The position numbers were made by a program, and so were the translations under genes. A model generated the notes under the pieces. That model did no database searches, had not been told where the DNA came from, and worked only from the letters and a program-made list of their open reading frames with translations. A stretch of 33,534 nucleotides of DNA from Planctomycetota bacterium (lineage in GTDB: Bacteria; Planctomycetota; UBA1135): the NCBI GenBank assembly GCA_024275135.1, contig JAJRZS010000004.1, forward strand, positions 1 to 33,534, given 5' to 3'. Shown piece by piece: positions 26,817-33,534 of the stretch (its first letter is position 1; the number at the start of each line of letters is the position of its first letter).

Positions 26817-27902
26817 CTACGCTTCCTCCTCGGTGCGGGCCGGTTCCTCGGCGGGGGAGTCGGTCGGCGTGGATGCCGCCTCCTCAGTCAGGACCTCTGC
26901 GTTTTCCAAAGCGGATTCGCCGCCCTCGGCGAGAATCTCGGCTTCATATTCGGCAGGGGTCTTGAGTTCGATGTCCCAGCCGACGATTTCAGCGGCCAAG
27001 CGGACGTTACGCCCACCCATTCCAATGGCGAGCGGTTTTTGTTCTTCGCTGACCAAAACGAACACCGATTGGTTTTCTTCGTCAGGGAAGATATGTTCGA
27101 CGGGGATGTCTTTGGCTGGTTTGAGAGCGTTCAGCACCAATTCTTCCAGCGAGTCGCTCCAACCGATGATGTCGATTTTTTCCATCCGCAACTCATCATT
27201 GATGTTGCGGATGCGGGTGCCGCGTACCCCAAGGCAAGCGCCGATGGGGTCGACGCGCTCGTCCATGGAGTAAACTGCAACTTTGGAGCGGTAGCCAGGA
27301 TCGCGGGCCACTTTCATCACCCGGATGACGCCTTCGGCAATCTCGGGGATTTCCACCTCGAACAGCTTTTGCACAAACATTGGGTCTTTGCGCGAAACAA
27401 TGATCACCACGCGGGAGCCTTCCTTGCGCACTTCTTTTACCAACACGCGGATGCGGTCGCCCACATGCAAGCGTTCGGCGTGGATGCGTTCGGAGCGCGG
27501 GAGCAAGGCCTCGGTGCGCCCCGACATGGTGACAATCACGTTGGGGCCTTCCAATTTGTGAACTTGGGCCGAGACCACGGTGCCGACGATATCTTCATAT
27601 TCGCTGAAGACACGGTCGCGCTCGGCTTCGCGAATCTTCTGCATGAAGACCTGCTTGGTGGTTTGGGCGGCAATGCGCCCGAGCTCTTCGGCGGAGGGCA
27701 AGCTGACCGAGCCATCGGGGGCTTGCAGCATGATGGCGCCATCTTTGCGATCGATTTTGACCTCAAAGCCTTCTTCCACCCCAACTTTCTTGCGCACAGC
27801 CATGCTCAGAGCCTCTTCGAGGGCACAGAACAAAATCTCGCGATCCACGCCGCGTTCGCGGTGAATCGCATCGATCATCCGGAGGACGTCGTCTTTTCGC
27901 AT
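26817..27902 (-). CDS. nusA: Transcription termination/antitermination factor NusA
   Basis: This 361-aa RNA polymerase factor has the N-terminal domain (1-105), an S1 domain (about 106-172) and two KH domains with GACLGVRGTRI (221-231) and IGMGGRNVRLA (293-303). It ends in an acidic Ala/Glu tail and lacks the C-terminal AR repeats of proteobacterial NusA. ATG 27902 (MRKDDVLRMIDAIHRERG) is chosen; an upstream in-frame start at 28184 would translate through a terminator hairpin. The gene leads the nusA-infB-rbfA-trmH unit. rimP, usually just upstream, is absent. An intrinsic terminator about 41 nt before the ATG suggests attenuation. Confidence 0.97.
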   Translation of the reverse strand: MRKDDVLRMIDAIHRERGVDREILFCALEEALSMAVRKKVGVEEGFEVKIDRKDGAIMLQAPDGSVSLPSAEELGRIAAQTTKQVFMQKIREAERDRVFSEYEDIVGTVVSAQVHKLEGPNVIVTMSGRTEALLPRSERIHAERLHVGDRIRVLVKEVRKEGSRVVIIVSRKDPMFVQKLFEVEIPEIAEGVIRVMKVARDPGYRSKVAVYSMDERVDPIGACLGVRGTRIRNINDELRMEKIDIIGWSDSLEELVLNALKPAKDIPVEHIFPDEENQSVFVLVSEEQKPLAIGMGGRNVRLAAEIVGWDIELKTPAEYEAEILAEGGESALENAEVLTEEAASTPTDSPAEEPARTEEEA

Positions 27903-27943
27903 GGTTGATTTGGTGGGTGGTGGTGGTTGGTCTGGGAAGCCGG

Positions 27944-27976
27944 AAAAAAACGGGTGTGGGGCTGCCCCCACACCCG
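27944..27976 (-). terminator. Intrinsic terminator/attenuator upstream of nusA
   Basis: On the minus strand an 11-bp perfect stem (plus-strand arms 27951-27961 and 27966-27976, CGGGTGTGGGG and its complement) with a 4-base loop is followed by seven T residues (27950-27944). This is a textbook intrinsic terminator pointing toward nusA. It ends about 41 nt before the nusA ATG, and no other minus-strand gene lies just upstream, so it probably controls nusA read-through. Confidence 0.85.
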
Positions 27977-27981
27977 GTAGA

Positions 27982-28001
27982 TTCGCGGGTGGACCCGCGA
28001 A
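27982..28001 (-). promoter_or_regulatory. Second hairpin in the nusA leader
   Basis: TTCGCGGGT (27982-27990) and ACCCGCGAA (27993-28001) form a perfect 9-bp inverted repeat with a 2-base gap, likely a shorter stem with a 4-base loop. It lies just upstream of the nusA terminator on the minus strand. Its CACCCG can also pair with the CGGGTG that opens the terminator stem, which would allow alternative structures. Confidence 0.5.
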
Positions 28002-28067
28002 ATCCTCCGGGAATCGGAAGACCAAGGGTCTGATGTGCTCAGGGAGTCCGAGGACGCCCTTCGAGCC

Positions 28068-28103
28068 GCATATCCTACCACCGAGGAGGCAGCGTGGATA
28101 TGC
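28068..28103 (+). repeat. 8-bp inverted repeat flanking a GAGGAGG site
   Basis: GCATATCC (28068-28075) and GGATATGC (28096-28103) are perfect complements around a 20-base loop. The loop contains GAGGAGG (28083-28089), and the right arm includes the ATG of a 19-codon ORF. In plus-strand RNA this hairpin could hide a ribosome-binding site upstream of thiS; on the minus strand it would lie in the nusA leader. The region 27903-28168 holds no long gene. Confidence 0.45.
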
Positions 28104-28159
28104 CAGAGCGGTTAAAAGTGGGCCGCCATTTGCTAGGAACTTGGATTCTCCCGGCCTAG
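28100..28159 (+). CDS. Possible 19-aa leader peptide upstream of thiS
   Basis: ATG at 28100 begins a 19-residue ORF (MPERLKVGRHLLGTWILPA) ending in TAG. It is preceded by GAGGAGG with a 10-base gap, the best Shine-Dalgarno I see in the window. It is in the same frame as thiS, whose GTG start lies 9 bases after the TAG. It might be a leader peptide or a chance ORF. Its first bases also resemble the D-arm of a class II tRNA, but no complete tRNA can be folded. Function unknown. Confidence 0.35.
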   Translation: MPERLKVGRHLLGTWILPA

Positions 28160-28168
28160 AATGGGGGC

Positions 28169-28396
28169 GTGCATCCCTCTTCATCCCAATCCTGCAAGGT
28201 CGTAAGAGTCAACGGTCGAGAGCGGCCCTGGCACCCACAATGGCCGCTGGAGCAGTTATTGGCGGAGATGCAGGCTCTAGAGCAAGGGGTTGCTGTAGAG
28301 CGCAATGGGCAAATTGTGCGCCGGCAGGATTGGCCCTATTGTGTGATGGAACCCAACGATGTCATCGAGGTCGTGCGCCTCGTTGGCGGTGGCTAA
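28169..28396 (+). CDS. thiS: Sulfur carrier protein ThiS
   Basis: This 75-aa ubiquitin-fold protein ends in the required Gly-Gly tail (VVRLVGGG). The body shows VVRVNGRERPW at the N-terminal strand, NGQIVRRQDW in the middle and EPNDVIEVVRLVGGG, as in ThiS. Its C-terminal thiocarboxylate donates sulfur for the thiazole ring of thiamine. The start is the GTG at 28169; the first eight or so residues extend beyond the usual ThiS N-terminus. thiG follows after 12 bp. The adenylating enzyme ThiF is not in the window. Confidence 0.9.
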   Translation: MHPSSSQSCKVVRVNGRERPWHPQWPLEQLLAEMQALEQGVAVERNGQIVRRQDWPYCVMEPNDVIEVVRLVGGG

Positions 28397-28408
28397 ACCC
28401 ATAATCCC

Positions 28409-29227
28409 ATGAGCGCAAACATCCCTGCCGATTCTGATCTCGTCCTTGGCGATTTTCGTTTTCAATCTCGTCTGTTTTTAGGAACGGGAAAATACGCAAG
28501 TTATGAGCTGATGCGCGATGCATTGGAACTTGCGGGTACCCAATGTGTCACCGTGGCCATTCGGCGGTTGCCGGAAAATGAACCGGCGGGGGAGCGGTTT
28601 TTGGATTACCTCGATACTGATCGTTATGTGTTGTTGCCCAACACTGCGGGATGTTTCGATGCGGAGAGTGCGATTCGCACGGCTCGATTGGCGCGGGAAA
28701 TGCTCGACACTCCCCTCATCAAGTTAGAAGTTTTGGGCGACCAAAAGACTTTGTTGCCCGAACCTGTAGACACTTTGCGCGCCACCGAAACTTTGGTGCA
28801 AGAGGGGTTTACCGTTTTGGTTTACACCTCCGATGATGTGATGCAGGCCAAGCGTTTGCAGGAGGCCGGCGCTACTGCGGTGATGCCGGCTGGTTCCCCA
28901 ATCGGCAGTGGGCAAGGAATTTTGAATCCCATCAACTTGCGTCTCATTTTGGAGCAGGCGACGGTTCCCATTCTTGTCGATGCTGGTGTGGGGCAAGCGA
29001 GTGATGTGTCGATTGCGATGGAGCTGGGTGCGGATGGTGTGCTGTTGAATACTGCCGTTGCTGCAGCCGACAATCCGTTGCGCATGGCACGTGCCGTGAG
29101 TTTGGCTTGCCAAGCTGGGCGCGATTCCTTTCTTGCCGGGCGCATGGCGAAACGCCTTTACGCCAGCGCGTCGTCCCCGCAAACTGGGGTGTTGGGAAGT
29201 CCACAACCCGTGGAGGCGGGCGCTTAA
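28409..29227 (+). CDS. thiG: Thiazole synthase
   Basis: This 272-aa TIM-barrel enzyme forms the thiamine thiazole phosphate from 1-deoxyxylulose 5-phosphate, dehydroglycine and ThiS thiocarboxylate. The start of the barrel shows [12 protein letters not shown]. The Schiff-base lysine is K105 in [23 protein letters not shown] and DAGVGQASD are phosphate-binding loops typical of ThiG. The Arg pair in AIRRLPEN is also conserved. The start ATG is clear. No TPP riboswitch was found ahead of the operon. Confidence 0.97.
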   Translation: MSANIPADSDLVLGDFRFQSRLFLGTGKYASYELMRDALELAGTQCVTVAIRRLPENEPAGERFLDYLDTDRYVLLPNTAGCFDAESAIRTARLAREMLDTPLIKLEVLGDQKTLLPEPVDTLRATETLVQEGFTVLVYTSDDVMQAKRLQEAGATAVMPAGSPIGSGQGILNPINLRLILEQATVPILVDAGVGQASDVSIAMELGADGVLLNTAVAAADNPLRMARAVSLACQAGRDSFLAGRMAKRLYASASSPQTGVLGSPQPVEAGA

Positions 29228-29230
29228 ACC

Positions 29231-29959
29231 TTGCTCAAGTTGGGGATTCAGTTCCTCGGCTGGTGTGCCTTTTGCGGGCTTTGCGGAGTCCTAACTGGGA
29301 TAGCTTTGGCGCGGCTTGGGCGTCGTGGCGAAGCTCGACCTCGTAGTGTGGCTTTGTCCGCTTGGGCTTTGTGGTTGCCGGTGGTGGCGGCTTTAGGATT
29401 GCCTTGGGTTTGGGATGGCGGATGGTGGCAGACCACGGTGGTGCTCGGCATTACTTGTGTGGTGTTGCGCCTGCTAAGTGGTCCCGTGCATTGGTTTCGG
29501 GCACAGCCTATGAGCAAACGATGGGGGTGGGCTTTGCGCGTGTGGTGTTTCGGCATGCTTGGCTATGCCTCGGTTTGGTTATGGAACGACTTCGTTTTTC
29601 GGCATTGGATCCCGACGGCACCCCTAGCGGTCGAGCTGTGGTTGGATTCCATAAGGGGGGGTGCTCTGTGGCAGGCCGCGTTGTTGTTGTGCTTGGTGCA
29701 ACCCATCTTGGAAGAGATGTTTTTCCGAGGGTTCTTATTCCGCGGTTTTGTGGGCGCCAAAATTGGCTTTTCCCCAACTCGGGCATTGGCCTTTTCTAGT
29801 TTGCTTTTTGCTCTCGCGCATCCACCGGCATTGTGGTTGCCTGCCTTTTATTTAGGAGCTTTGTTGGCGTGGCTCGATTGGCGCAGTGGGGATTTGCGTT
29901 GGTGCATGTTGGCTCATGCGGCCCACAACAGTCTCTACTTTGCTTGGCTGCTTGCTTAG
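29231..29959 (+). CDS. CPBP-family intramembrane metalloprotease
   Basis: This 242-aa multi-span membrane protein has the CPBP/Abi (Rce1-like) motifs: ILEEMFFRGF with EExxxR at 161-166, FALAHPP with H197, and CMLAHAAHNS with H229 and H232. These residues form the putative metal site. CPBP proteases in bacteria process peptides or act in immunity to bacteriocins; here the role is unknown. The start is the TTG at 29231, three bases after the thiG stop, so it is probably co-transcribed with thiSG. Its stop overlaps the convergent gene by 4 bp. Confidence 0.85.
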   Translation: MLKLGIQFLGWCAFCGLCGVLTGIALARLGRRGEARPRSVALSAWALWLPVVAALGLPWVWDGGWWQTTVVLGITCVVLRLLSGPVHWFRAQPMSKRWGWALRVWCFGMLGYASVWLWNDFVFRHWIPTAPLAVELWLDSIRGGALWQAALLLCLVQPILEEMFFRGFLFRGFVGAKIGFSPTRALAFSSLLFALAHPPALWLPAFYLGALLAWLDWRSGDLRWCMLAHAAHNSLYFAWLLA

Positions 29960-32061
29960 TTCGCTTGCAGTTGGATTGTAGTATGCGTCCACTGTTGGGC
30001 TTTCAATTGAAGAGGAACTTCTTGGTAGGGAAATCCGGGCACACGTACTTCGAGGACATAATCTCCGGGTGGCAGGCTTTGTAGAGCTTTCGCCGTTTTG
30101 CCAGGTTGCAGTTGGGCGCTGGAATAGACTGCCGAACCGCCACCCCAATGCTGAAAAATCAAAGCGATTCCTTGGCCATCTGGGGTTGGACGAAGGAAGA
30201 AATAGGGATGCTGGACATCGAGGGTAAAAAAGTCTTGGTTGTTCGGAACAAAGGAGGGTGGTGCGTGTTGTAAAGAAGGATTTGGTTGGCCCTCGGCTTG
30301 CAATTCTATTTCCAGCCAGGCTGCAAGTGGTGGGTGCATGGCGATGGTGGTGGTTTGGTTGGCTGCAATCTGTACGCGTTGTTCTTCGACCCCATAAGGC
30401 GAGCGAAAACGGCCGACTCCGCCATGCATGTCGGTATTGGTGCGACCGGCGGCACGCAAAATATATTCTCCAGGGGGAAGTTGACATTCCATTTTGAATT
30501 GGCTTCCCGTCCAGCTGACCTCGGGGGTGGAGTAAAGGAGTTGACGTGTTTCGACACTGAGTACGGAATAATGAATTTGTTCTTCGGGCCCCGTCCAGAG
30601 TAAGGTGCCGGGAATGGCTGGGTGAAGTTCTATGGGGAGATTCCAGACTCCGGACGGCATGGGATCTTGAAGGACGGTTTCGAATGCCGAGTACTCAGGA
30701 CTCCAGGCGAGCAGGTGGTAACGGTGTCCGGGAAACAAAAAATATCCTTGGCCGTGGTTGGGGGTGTCTTGAAGCTGTAGCTTCCAGGCATGAGCTTCCG
30801 GGCTTGTGGCTTGTTTTTCTAAGGAAAATTGTAGTTTGGAGGTTGGTTCTATGGGATGGCCGGTGGTGCTGTCGACAAAGTGAGGTTGCAGTAGGATTCC
30901 AGGCCAGGGGATGTCCACTGGATGACTGCCCGTGGGGATGGGGTCGAGCTGGAGCCAGCCGCCATAGTCTTGATTGAGATAATCACTGCCATAAGCCAAG
31001 CGATAGCGCCCGGGGGCCAGGCCGTTAAGACGGAAGTGGCCGTTGGCGTCGGGGGAGCATTTGCTCCAGCTTGCGGGGAAGGAGAGGGGAGATTGGAGGA
31101 GGAGGTTCCAGTCGGGTTTGTCGGTGGTGGCGAGGTTGGTGGCGATGGCAAAAACCGACCAGGAAAAATCGGGCGGGCCAAAGGGCATTTGAATTTGGCC
31201 TTCAATGATTCCGAACTCCTCGACGACGATGGTGAGTTCGGCGGGAGGAGTTTGGGGATCGATGGAAATGGAATCTAATAGGCCCACTCCATCGGGGCAG
31301 CGGGCGAAAATTCGATAGCGTCCTTTTTTGTCGATGGGGATGGCGCAAAGGGGAGAGCGGGTAGAGGGAAGAGGCTTGGGAAAATAGTGTTGGGAGAGAC
31401 GTTTGGGATCCGGGGTAAGTTGATACAAATCGAGTTGGTATTGACGAAAATGTTGGGAGAAGTTTTCGGCGTTGGCACCAATCAAACGTACGCTGACTAC
31501 GGTGCCTGGAGCGAAGATGATTTTTTTTGACAAAGGCAATTGGCTGTAAGGGCTAATGGATATAGACACCGGCCAGGATTGCCAACCTGGAGATTGTGGA
31601 ACCAGGAGAAGGATGTTCCGCGCAAAGCCAGATCCCTTGGGGTTGGTGGGAAGAGGAAGGCGGAGCTGGGCGCGACCCTCTGTGTCGGTTTGGAAATGAC
31701 CTAGGAGTTTGGCGTCGGCAGGGAGTTGGTTTGCGTAGGGATAGGATTTTGTTTGGTAGCAGGCAAACGAAACCAAGGAGGATGGGGGTGCTTGATAGTA
31801 GTTGGATTGCCGAGCTTCAATATTCAGTTCCAACAAAGATGTTTCTTCTGAGCGGAGCAGTGGGGGGGTGGTGTCGGTTGAAGACTTTGTTGTTGGTGTT
31901 TTTCCGGCGCCGGAGGGAGGGGTTGGTTCAGGCGGGGCGGTCGGGGCTTCGGCGGCAGGTGGGGGAGTTGGGGGCTTTGTCGACGGAGATTGGTCCAGCC
32001 ACCAAGCAAGGCCGGCAAGGAGGCAGGCGATGAAAAACAGCCAGGTAGAGATGCGGGGCAT
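29956..32061 (-). CDS. Large membrane-anchored protein with carboxypeptidase-regulatory-like repeats
   Basis: This 701-aa protein has one N-terminal hydrophobic segment (about 6-22), a Pro/Thr-rich linker (about 25-70) and a long beta-rich ectodomain. At least one clear carboxypeptidase-regulatory-like repeat is seen (SPDANGHFRLNGLAPGRYRL), with further GxY and PPGEY/PPGDY strands near positions 555 and 680. No enzyme motif is visible. The architecture matches the smaller protein at 236-1282. It is probably exposed on the outer side of the inner membrane. It is divergent from the gene at 32101 (39 bp) and convergent with the CPBP gene. Confidence 0.75.
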   Translation of the reverse strand: MPRISTWLFFIACLLAGLAWWLDQSPSTKPPTPPPAAEAPTAPPEPTPPSGAGKTPTTKSSTDTTPPLLRSEETSLLELNIEARQSNYYQAPPSSLVSFACYQTKSYPYANQLPADAKLLGHFQTDTEGRAQLRLPLPTNPKGSGFARNILLLVPQSPGWQSWPVSISISPYSQLPLSKKIIFAPGTVVSVRLIGANAENFSQHFRQYQLDLYQLTPDPKRLSQHYFPKPLPSTRSPLCAIPIDKKGRYRIFARCPDGVGLLDSISIDPQTPPAELTIVVEEFGIIEGQIQMPFGPPDFSWSVFAIATNLATTDKPDWNLLLQSPLSFPASWSKCSPDANGHFRLNGLAPGRYRLAYGSDYLNQDYGGWLQLDPIPTGSHPVDIPWPGILLQPHFVDSTTGHPIEPTSKLQFSLEKQATSPEAHAWKLQLQDTPNHGQGYFLFPGHRYHLLAWSPEYSAFETVLQDPMPSGVWNLPIELHPAIPGTLLWTGPEEQIHYSVLSVETRQLLYSTPEVSWTGSQFKMECQLPPGEYILRAAGRTNTDMHGGVGRFRSPYGVEEQRVQIAANQTTTIAMHPPLAAWLEIELQAEGQPNPSLQHAPPSFVPNNQDFFTLDVQHPYFFLRPTPDGQGIALIFQHWGGGSAVYSSAQLQPGKTAKALQSLPPGDYVLEVRVPGFPYQEVPLQLKAQQWTHTTIQLQAN

Positions 32062-32100
32062 GGGGCGATGGAGAATAGACTAGTTTGGCATAATCTAGCC

Positions 32101-32625
32101 ATGAGCGAAGCCGGTTCTACCATTCCCACCCCGCCCAAGGGATTGATGCAGCGCGTTCCCGGAGGAGCCATGGTTGCGGTCGGGGCCACGGTGACTGGCG
32201 ATGTGGAGCTGGGCGAGGATGTTAGCGTTTGGTTTGGCTGTGTGATTCGGGGTGACGACGCGCCGATTCGGATTGGTGCGCGTACCAACATTCAGGATGG
32301 TTGTGTGGTGCATTGCGATACCGGTTGTCCGCAAGTGATTGGGGCTGGATGCACCATCGGCCATGGGGCCATTTTGCATGGGGTGAAAATCGGGGACGGT
32401 GTGTTGGTGGGTATGGGGGCCACGATTCTTGGTGGTGCTCGTATTGGTGACGGTGCGGTGGTTGCTGCAGGTGCTTTGGTCAAGGAAAATTATGAAGTGC
32501 CGCCTCGCATGTTGGTGGCCGGGGTGCCGGCGCGGGTGGTGCGGGAGGTGACGGAGAAGGAGTTGGCGTTTATGCGGCATTCCATCCCTCACTACATCGA
32601 AACGGCGCGAAGCTATTTGGCGTGA
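32101..32625 (+). CDS. Gamma-carbonic-anhydrase-like hexapeptide-repeat protein
   Basis: This 174-aa left-handed beta-helix protein has repeating [IV]GxxxxIG-type hexads. Three His residues, H71 (CVVH), H88 (TIGH) and H93 (ILH), are spaced as the zinc ligands in YrdA/PaaY/Cam-like gamma carbonic anhydrases. PPRMLVAGVPARVVREV is the usual end of the helix before the C-terminal alpha segment. It may hydrate CO2 or act as a related hydrolase. ATG 32101 is used; ATG 32068 is an alternative. The stop overlaps the next start (GTGA), so it is coupled to larE. Confidence 0.9.
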   Translation: MSEAGSTIPTPPKGLMQRVPGGAMVAVGATVTGDVELGEDVSVWFGCVIRGDDAPIRIGARTNIQDGCVVHCDTGCPQVIGAGCTIGHGAILHGVKIGDGVLVGMGATILGGARIGDGAVVAAGALVKENYEVPPRMLVAGVPARVVREVTEKELAFMRHSIPHYIETARSYLA

Positions 32626-33431
32626 GTACCGACTCAGCGCTTTGGTTGGCTCTGAAGGCGGAGCTCGATGCCGTGGATGGGCTGGTGGTGGCGTTTTCCG
32701 GGGGCGTGGATTCTTCCGTGTTGCTCGCTGCGGCGGTGGATGTATTGGGGCCTGAACGCACGGTTGCGGTGATTGCCGATAGTCCTTCCTTGGCTCGGGC
32801 CGAGTTGGAGGAAGCGCAGCAAGTGGTGCAATTTTTGGGTGTTTCTGTGGTGTACTTGTCAACCCAGGAGTTTCAAGATCCTCGTTATGTGGCGAATCAA
32901 GGGGATCGTTGTTTTTGGTGTAAGGAACAGCTTTTTGTGTTGGCGGGAGAGGAAGCACGGCGTCGGGGTTGGACGGTGGCCTATGGAGAAAATGCAGATG
33001 ACATCCGCGCGGAGCGTCCGGGTTCGCGCAGTGCCTTGCAGCGTGGCGTTTTGGCCCCTTTGCGTGCAGCTGGATGGGGTAAGAAGGAAATTCGTGCGTT
33101 TGCCCGAGAACGTGGTTTAAAGGTTGCAGACAAGCCGGCCTCTCCATGTTTGGCATCCCGCGTGGCGGTGGGTATCCCCGTTGCTGTGGACATCTTGCAG
33201 CGGATCGAACACTTGGAGTCGGAGTTGCGAGCTCAGGGTTTCGAAGTCGTGAGGGCTCGGCATTTGGGAATGGGTAAGGGGCGGTTGGAGTTTGGAGAGG
33301 GGGATTGGGCGCGGGCGAAGGAGGAGGAGGCTGCGCTTTTGGATTTGGCCCGACGGCATGGCTACGGTCAATGTACGCTTGCTCCATATACCAGTAGGAA
33401 CCTGGCCCACTTGGGTGGGCAAGAATCCTAG
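32622..33431 (+). CDS. larE: ATP-dependent sulfur transferase LarE
   Basis: This 269-aa PP-loop protein adenylates and then sulfurates the nickel-pincer cofactor precursor used by lactate racemase and other LarA-type enzymes. The PP-loop is SGGVDSS (26-32). C176 in SPCLASR falls at the position of the sacrificial Cys of characterised LarE; RCFWCK (96-101) adds two more Cys residues. GENADD and the final TLAPYTSRNL are also family features. The start is GTG 32622, overlapping the previous stop by four bases. LarB, LarC and LarA are not in the window. Confidence 0.92.
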   Translation: MSTDSALWLALKAELDAVDGLVVAFSGGVDSSVLLAAAVDVLGPERTVAVIADSPSLARAELEEAQQVVQFLGVSVVYLSTQEFQDPRYVANQGDRCFWCKEQLFVLAGEEARRRGWTVAYGENADDIRAERPGSRSALQRGVLAPLRAAGWGKKEIRAFARERGLKVADKPASPCLASRVAVGIPVAVDILQRIEHLESELRAQGFEVVRARHLGMGKGRLEFGEGDWARAKEEEAALLDLARRHGYGQCTLAPYTSRNLAHLGGQES

Positions 33432-33471
33432 AAAGCGGGTAACGAAACAACACCTTCTCCGTCTTCTCCAT

Positions 33472-33487
33472 GTCGCTGCCTAGCGAC
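33472..33487. repeat. Short hairpin after larE
   Basis: GTCGCT (33472-33477) and AGCGAC (33482-33487) form a perfect 6-bp stem with a 4-base loop. There is no T run on either side, so termination is uncertain. Confidence 0.3.
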
Positions 33488-33499
33488 TTGAGAAAGACC

Positions 33500-33534
33500 A
33501 TGAAGTTTCGCCCCCCGTTTTGCCCCAATCCCGC
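33500..33534 (+). CDS. Possible start of another gene, cut by window edge
   Basis: ATG at 33500 opens a frame reading MKFRPPFCPNP to the right edge, with AGAAAG 3 bases upstream. The CPNP motif could be the first half of a zinc ribbon, as seen at the start of some transposases, but eleven codons are too few to assign. Confidence 0.25.
   Translation, partial: MKFRPPFCPNP

Noticed and set aside
26601..27908. 435-aa plus-strand open frame
   Set aside because: It is antisense to nusA and the infB N-terminus, is rich in Phe, Gly, His and Asp, and has no recognisable motif.
28094..28140. Possible tRNA-Ser gene or permuted tRNA
   Set aside because: A D-arm-like stretch and a 7-bp acceptor-like complement upstream are seen, but no T-arm, anticodon stem or variable arm can be folded in either normal or permuted order.
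27977..28168. TPP riboswitch before thiS
   Set aside because: The conserved CTGAGA and ACCTGATCTGGATAATGCCAG-type elements are not present on the plus strand.
27903..28184. N-terminal extension of nusA
   Set aside because: The extra 94 residues cross an intrinsic terminator and a second hairpin and match no NusA domain; the family N-terminus begins at 27902.
32095..33528. 477-aa minus-strand open frame
   Set aside because: It lies antisense to the gamma-carbonic-anhydrase-like gene and larE, both with clear motifs. Its translation is Pro/His/Arg-rich with no domain, as expected for a shadow frame.

Overview
The window reads as a compact stretch of chromosome from a moderately GC-rich, Gram-negative bacterium. 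Envelope evidence is a glycosyltransferase-9 (heptosyltransferase-like) gene, a Kdo/LPS-kinase-like gene, several lipobox proteins and SppA. Most starts lack a clear Shine-Dalgarno sequence. Membrane-anchored proteins with carboxypeptidase-regulatory-like repeats and a family of alkaline-phosphatase (AP) superfamily enzymes recall Planctomycetota, Acidobacteriota or similar phyla, but the phylum cannot be fixed from this sequence. I see no rRNA, complete tRNA, CRISPR array, transposase or phage gene.

Left block (1-4343): the 5' part of a MATE-type transporter and an anchored beta-repeat protein on the minus strand; a large membrane AP-superfamily enzyme on the plus strand; then a small TPR-like lipoprotein on the minus strand. 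The 217-bp divergent region that follows holds an AT-rich inverted repeat and three CACTCC repeats spaced exactly 23 bp.

Sulfate-activation/AP block (4561-13025, plus strand): small ribbon-helix-helix-like protein, ATP sulfurylase (sat), a minimal cytoplasmic AP-superfamily protein with Thr at the nucleophile position, APS kinase (cysC), a strong hairpin, two more AP-superfamily enzymes (one membrane-anchored, one lipoprotein), a second paralogous small protein, and a multi-span membrane protein. Together sat and cysC would make PAPS, yet no PAPS reductase, sulfite reductase or recognisable sulfotransferase is present. This is the best candidate here for an undescribed system.

Transport/proteolysis block (13059-19765, plus): an SLC1-type acidic amino acid symporter, Lon, an HExxH lipoprotein and SppA, chained by short overlaps. 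Next come a minus-strand glycosyltransferase 9, a divergent LPS-kinase-like gene and cysS (plus).

Information-processing block (22981-27902, minus): nusA-infB-rbfA-trmH, with an intrinsic terminator only about 41 nt before the nusA start, suggesting an attenuated leader. On the plus strand thiS-thiG and a CPBP membrane protease follow. Last come a 701-aa anchored beta-repeat protein (minus), a gamma-carbonic-anhydrase-like protein and LarE (plus). Genes are tightly packed, and three convergent pairs overlap at their stop codons.
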